Shown: positions 59,874 to 64,000 of the stretch, one piece after another
How the letters are laid out: every line of letters starts with the position of its first letter
Numbering within the stretch: the first letter of the stretch is position 1
DNA from: Sphingomonas endolithica
Lineage (GTDB): Bacteria > Pseudomonadota > Alphaproteobacteria > Sphingomonadales > Sphingomonadaceae
Reading direction: 5' to 3'
DNA: 64,000 nucleotides
Assembly: GCF_025231525.1 (NCBI RefSeq)
Contig: NZ_CP103057.1
Location: 3,854,501 to 3,918,500, forward strand
Position numbers and translations under genes: made by a program
The notes under the pieces: model-generated
Told to the model about the DNA's origin: nothing
Database searches by the model: none
Seen by the model: only the letters and a program-made list of their open reading frames with translations

Positions 59874-62408
59874 ATGACGCAGACATTCGACGGCATCACG
59901 GCCTATGACGATGGCGATATCGACACCAATCGCAGCAACAATCTGCACCTGAACGATCTGATCGCGTCGCGCTATTCGCGCCGTCAGACCTTGTTCGGTG
60001 GTATCTCTGCGGCAACCACCGCCGTGTTCGGCGGCATGCTGCTGACGGCGTGCGGCGATGGTGGGTCGGATGGCGCGGCCGATACGGTCACCGTCGGTGC
60101 CGGCGCCGCCGCTGCCACGACCGCGGGCAAGCAGGTCACGCTGACCGGCACCGTCACCGGCACCTCCAGCACCGCCAGCTGGACGCAGGTCAGCGGCCCG
60201 GCCGTCACGCTGGCGCAAGGGACCACCGGCACCGCCACGTTCACTGCGCCCGCCGTTGCCGCCGCCACGCCGTTGGTGTTCCGCTTCACCGCCACCAGCC
60301 GCGACAACATCCCGGCGACCGCCGACACGACCGTGACGGTCAGCCCCGCAATCGTCGATTTCGCCGCGGTCGCCAAGAACCGCAACGATCTGGTCACCGT
60401 CCCCGCCGGCTACACCGTCACCGTGCTGTACCGCCTGGGCGATCCGATCGCGACCGGCGTCGGCGCGTTCGCCAATGACGGCACCGACGACACCTATTCC
60501 AAGCGCGCCGGCGATCATCACGACGGCATGACCTATTTCGGCCTCAGCGCCGCCGGCACCGCGCCCGACCCGACCAGCAACACGCGCGGTTTGCTGGTGA
60601 TGAACCACGAGAACATCACCCGCAATTATCTGCACGTCAACGGCCCAACCTCCGTCAACGGCGCTCGTCCCGAGGCCGAGGCGCTGAAGGAAATGGAGTG
60701 CCACGGCGTGTCGGTGATCGAGGTCAACCGCGCGACCGCTTGGAGCTACTCGCCGACCGCCGCGCTCAACCGCCGCATCACCCCACTCACGCCGATGACG
60801 TTCAGCGGCCCGGCAAAGGGCAACGCGCTGCTGAAGACGGTCTATTCGAAGGACGGCACCGCCAGCCGCGGCACGATCAACAATTGTGCCAATGGCACCA
60901 TGCCGTGGAACACGTACCTGACCAACGAAGAGAATTGGGCCGGCTACTTCCGTCGTGCCTTGACGGACGCAGCGGTTCGTACCGCCGCAGGTGCATCGAA
61001 AGAAAATATTTCTCTCAACCGCTACGGCATGGCCTACGGCCGCAACAACTCAACAGGCGAAGCGCTGCCGCTCGACGGCAACAACAACTGGGCGACGGTC
61101 GTCCCGGCCGATGCGAACAACACGATCTACGCGCGCTGGAACATCACCGCGCAGGCCACTGCCGCTGCGGACGGCACCGGCGATTTCCGCCACGAAGCGT
61201 TCCAGTTCGGCTGGGTCGTCGAGATCGATCCATTCAACGCCACGTCCGTGCCGCGCAAGCGCACCGCGCTCGGCCGCATGAACCATGAAGGCTGCGTCAT
61301 CGGCCGCACCGTCGTCGGCGTGTCACCCGCTTTCTACATGGGTGACGATGCTCAGAACGAATATCTCTACAAGTTCGTCTCGACCGCCAAATGGGCCGCC
61401 GCCGACGCTACCAATGCCGATCGTCTCGCGATGGGCGACAAGTATCTCGACGCCGGCATCCTCTACGTCGCCAAGCTCAATGCCGATGGCAGCGGCACGT
61501 GGTTGCCACTGGTGTTCGGCCAGGGCGGCTTGACCGCCGCCAGCACGGTCTATCCGTTTGCCGATCAGGCCGACGTGCTAATCAACGCGCGCTTGGCGGG
61601 CGACGTGCTCGGCGCGACCAAGATGGATCGTCCGGAATGGACCGCGGTCAACCCCGCCACCGGCGAGATGTACCTGACGCTGACCAACAACTCGTCGCGG
61701 ACTCCGGCGAATACCGACGCGGCTAACCCGCGCGCTTATGCCGATCCGCGCGCCGCAGCGACCAACCCGACCGTCACGGCAACCACCACCACCGGCAACG
61801 CCAACGGCCACATCATTCGCCTGCGTGAAACCGGCGACACCTCGGAAGCACTGTCCTTCACCTGGGATATCTATGCCTTCGGTGCCGGCAGCGATCTCGA
61901 TGCGGCCAACATCAACCTGTCGGGGCTGGACGCCACCAACGACTTCTCGTCGCCCGACGGCCTGTGGTTCGGCCTGCCCAGCAACGCGAGCGGCAACACC
62001 ACCCCGATCATGTGGATCGAAACCGATGACGGCGCTTATACCGACGTCACCAATTGCATGCTGCTCGCTGCCATTCCCGGCAAGGTCGGCGACGGCACGA
62101 CCAAGACGATCACCAACACGACCAGCGCCGGCACCGGCACACAGGCGACGCGGATCGGCAAGGCGCCCGGCGCCACGCTCAAGCGTTTCCTGGTCGGCCC
62201 GCGCGAGTGCGAGATCACCGGCATCTTCTCGACGCCGGACGGCAAGTCGCTGTTCGTCAACATCCAGCATCCCGGTGAGAATGGCGGCCCAGCCAACATC
62301 ACCAGCAGCTGGCCGGCCAACCAGGCCGGCGCGGTGACGACCCCGTCGCGCCCGCGCTCGTCGACGATCGTCATCACCAAGAACGATGGCGGTATCGTCG
62401 GTCTCTGA
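59874..62408 (+). CDS. PhoX/DUF839 family Tat-exported protein
   Basis: 844 residues. A Tat motif SRRQTLFGG lies near residue 35, followed by a hydrophobic region ending LLTACG, where the Cys could be lipid-modified. A short Ig-like insertion of Ala/Thr repeats (residues about 75-165) precedes the DUF839 body: HHDGMTYFGL, GLLVMNHENITRNYLH, TWRMNHEGCVIGRTVVG-like, MYLTLTNNSSR, SPDGLWFGLPSN and GPRECEITGIFSTPDGKSLFVNIQHPGE. Known PhoX enzymes are calcium/iron alkaline phosphatases, but many DUF839 proteins are untested. Confidence 0.88.
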   Translation: MTQTFDGITAYDDGDIDTNRSNNLHLNDLIASRYSRRQTLFGGISAATTAVFGGMLLTACGDGGSDGAADTVTVGAGAAAATTAGKQVTLTGTVTGTSSTASWTQVSGPAVTLAQGTTGTATFTAPAVAAATPLVFRFTATSRDNIPATADTTVTVSPAIVDFAAVAKNRNDLVTVPAGYTVTVLYRLGDPIATGVGAFANDGTDDTYSKRAGDHHDGMTYFGLSAAGTAPDPTSNTRGLLVMNHENITRNYLHVNGPTSVNGARPEAEALKEMECHGVSVIEVNRATAWSYSPTAALNRRITPLTPMTFSGPAKGNALLKTVYSKDGTASRGTINNCANGTMPWNTYLTNEENWAGYFRRALTDAAVRTAAGASKENISLNRYGMAYGRNNSTGEALPLDGNNNWATVVPADANNTIYARWNITAQATAAADGTGDFRHEAFQFGWVVEIDPFNATSVPRKRTALGRMNHEGCVIGRTVVGVSPAFYMGDDAQNEYLYKFVSTAKWAAADATNADRLAMGDKYLDAGILYVAKLNADGSGTWLPLVFGQGGLTAASTVYPFADQADVLINARLAGDVLGATKMDRPEWTAVNPATGEMYLTLTNNSSRTPANTDAANPRAYADPRAAATNPTVTATTTTGNANGHIIRLRETGDTSEALSFTWDIYAFGAGSDLDAANINLSGLDATNDFSSPDGLWFGLPSNASGNTTPIMWIETDDGAYTDVTNCMLLAAIPGKVGDGTTKTITNTTSAGTGTQATRIGKAPGATLKRFLVGPRECEITGIFSTPDGKSLFVNIQHPGENGGPANITSSWPANQAGAVTTPSRPRSSTIVITKNDGGIVGL

Positions 62409-62507
62409 TCGGGCAGGGGGCTGGGCACTGCCCGGTCCCCACCGACCTCCCATCGCCCACGTGGCAATCGACGCAACCGATGGCGCGCCGCGGGGTTGAG
62501 CCCTGCG

Positions 62508-64000
62508 ATGGATCATAACGCTAGCAACACGATCACCGCGCCCCGCCCGGGCCGCGCACGGCGACGCGCCTTGATCGCCACCGGCGTGCTGATCATCATG
62601 GTCGTGCTGGCCACCCTGGCGCTGGCGATGTTTCCCGTCGGCATGTTCCGCGCACAGCTGGAACGCCGCCTGTCCGATCGCTACGGCGCACCGGTCCATG
62701 TCGGCGCGGTCGAGCGCGATGCGATCTTCTCCTTCTCGCCGACCGTGTCGATCCGCAACCTGACGATCGGCCAACCGGCCTGGGCCGGCCGCGGCGATTT
62801 CGTCCGCGTCGATCGCATCCGCCTGCGCATCCCCGTCTTCTCCGCGATCATCGGCCGCTTCCGCCCCGATCATCTTGCCGTCCACGGCGCCCGCGTCGCC
62901 TTGGTTCGCGACGCCACCGGCCGCAGCAATTGGGATCCCCGCAAGCGCGACGATCGCCGGACCGCCGACACCAAGTCATCGCGGCTTGCCGAACTCACCG
63001 TCAGCAACACGCGCTTTACGCTCGCCGATGCCAAGCGCGGGCTGACGCTCGCCGGGCCGCTCGCCGTCGATGCAGGCGGCCTGCGCATCGACGGGCAGGG
63101 CCAATTCCGCGACATGCCCGCGACGATCAAGGTGCGCGGTGGCCGCGTCACCGGTGTCGATCCCGACGCGGCCTATCCCTTCGCGGTCGATTTCGTCTCG
63201 CCGGCGCTCCATCTCAGCGGCACCGGCACGATGGACGGCACGCTCGACACGCACCATTTCTCGGCCAAGCTCCACGCCCGCGCGCCGACGCTGAAAAACC
63301 TCGATCGCATGATCGAGGCCGGGCTGTTCGAGACGCAGCCGATCGATCTCCACGCGCAGATCCGCCATATCGATCGCGACTGGTTCGTCGACGATCTGCA
63401 GGCGCAGATGGGCCGCTCGCAATTCACCGGCAAGGCCAGCGTCGTGAAGCAGGACGGCCGCACGAAGATCGACGGCCGCATCCATGCCAGCCGCTTCGAC
63501 TTCGACGATCTGTCGAGCACGCGCGGCCTGGCCGAGGGCGCCGCGCTGCAGGCACGGATCGGCCCGCGCATCGTGCCGGCCACGCGCATCAATCTGTCCA
63601 AGATCAAGCGCACCGACGGGCGCATCGCCTTCGTCGCTGATCGGCTGCTGGCGCGAAAAGGATCGGTGTTCCGCGCGCTGCGCACCAACCTGACGCTTGA
63701 CGATCGCGTGCTGACCGCGAGCAACATCGTCGCCACGCTGCAAAGCGGCCGCATGACCGGCACCGTCCGCGTGGCGCACCGCTCCGGCCTGCCCAAGCTC
63801 ACCGTCGACATGCGCTTCGATGGCGCGTCGCTGGAGGCAATCATCGGCAAGCCCGACATCATCTCGGGCGCGGTGCGCGGGCGCATCCTGCTGTCGGGCC
63901 GCGGCAACACCGTGCGCGAGGCGCTGGCGCACGGCGATGGCAAGGTGGCGATGGTCGCGACGCGCGGATCGGTGAAGACCGTCGTCGCCGACGTGCTCGG
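62508..64000 (+). CDS. AsmA family protein, 5' part
   Basis: Open to the window end (497 codons visible). Cytoplasmic basic start (PGRARRRALIATG), one membrane anchor (VLIIMVVLATLALAMFPVG), then FRAQLERRLSDRYGAPVHVG and NLTIGQPAWAGRGDFVRVDR, the AsmA N-terminal pattern. The long beta-rich periplasmic body follows (repeat-beta-groove bridging lipid transport in related proteins). The C-terminus lies outside. The ATG at 62508 is chosen as it directly precedes the basic leader. Confidence 0.88.
   Translation, partial: MDHNASNTITAPRPGRARRRALIATGVLIIMVVLATLALAMFPVGMFRAQLERRLSDRYGAPVHVGAVERDAIFSFSPTVSIRNLTIGQPAWAGRGDFVRVDRIRLRIPVFSAIIGRFRPDHLAVHGARVALVRDATGRSNWDPRKRDDRRTADTKSSRLAELTVSNTRFTLADAKRGLTLAGPLAVDAGGLRIDGQGQFRDMPATIKVRGGRVTGVDPDAAYPFAVDFVSPALHLSGTGTMDGTLDTHHFSAKLHARAPTLKNLDRMIEAGLFETQPIDLHAQIRHIDRDWFVDDLQAQMGRSQFTGKASVVKQDGRTKIDGRIHASRFDFDDLSSTRGLAEGAALQARIGPRIVPATRINLSKIKRTDGRIAFVADRLLARKGSVFRALRTNLTLDDRVLTASNIVATLQSGRMTGTVRVAHRSGLPKLTVDMRFDGASLEAIIGKPDIISGAVRGRILLSGRGNTVREALAHGDGKVAMVATRGSVKTVVADVL

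Noticed and set aside
1..64000. CRISPR array
   Set aside because: No run of evenly spaced identical short repeats; the repeated units found are intergenic hairpins separated by genes.

Overview
The window reads as chromosomal DNA of a sphingomonad (Alphaproteobacteria, Sphingomonas sensu lato). The evidence is the very GC-rich coding sequence, the rpsA-ihfB and aroA-cmk-rpsA gene order, a TIGR02300-type protein next to aroA, a PhoX-like Tat protein, a three-domain MFS/acyltransferase/acyl-ACP ligase fusion, and GC-rich hairpin repeats between genes. The species assignment is inference; no rRNA is present.

Left chromosomal part (1-9177): the 3' part of nadC, a small membrane protein translationally coupled to a secreted RNase T2, a DUF4112 protein coupled to a peptide-transport-type solute-binding lipoprotein, tRNA-Leu(UAA), ihfB, rpsA, cmk, aroA, a TIGR02300 gene and tRNA-Ala(GGC).

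Integrated island (about 9163-46054, 36.9 kb): it sits in the 3' end of tRNA-Ala. A 16-bp duplication of the tRNA end marks both junctions, and a tyrosine integrase lies just inside the right one. Five parts can be seen. (a) 9.3-15.7 kb: a relaxase-like fragment, a RhuM protein, and an eight-gene tightly coupled unknown operon with a PD-(D/E)XK-like protein at its distal end; a divergent small XRE regulator is separated from it by palindromic operator-like sites. (b) 15.7-24.6 kb: a HipA-like kinase/DUF3037 pair, an orphan Imm53 immunity gene and a run of single small genes separated by a repeated roughly 50-bp hairpin element. (c) 24.6-30.2 kb: an SOS-type module (SRAP/YedK-like gene with a frameshifted end, UmuD/UmuC-like pair), small genes and an orphan receiver protein. 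(d) 30.2-38.0 kb: an endolysin, lipoproteins and a block of phage virion/ejection-type proteins with a mini M15 peptidase. (e) 38.2-45.9 kb: a replication-type operon (HTH, CHC2/Toprim primase, RepA-like ATPase, DUF5681) and the integrase. No capsid, portal, large terminase or tail gene is visible, so this is a phage-derived or satellite-like element, not a complete prophage.

Right chromosomal part (46055-64000): a VIT/DUF2135-type secreted protein, an LLM flavin oxidoreductase, a fatty-acid hydroxylase/sterol desaturase coupled to the three-domain Aas protein, four small genes separated by the same hairpin repeat seen in the island, rplJ-rplL with a good terminator, a PhoX/DUF839 protein, and the 5' part of an AsmA-family gene.

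The most interesting signals are the orientation-constant hairpin repeat that abuts the 3' ends of single small genes in both island and chromosome, the XRE-controlled eight-gene operon of unknown function, and the ejection-protein block on an element without capsid genes.
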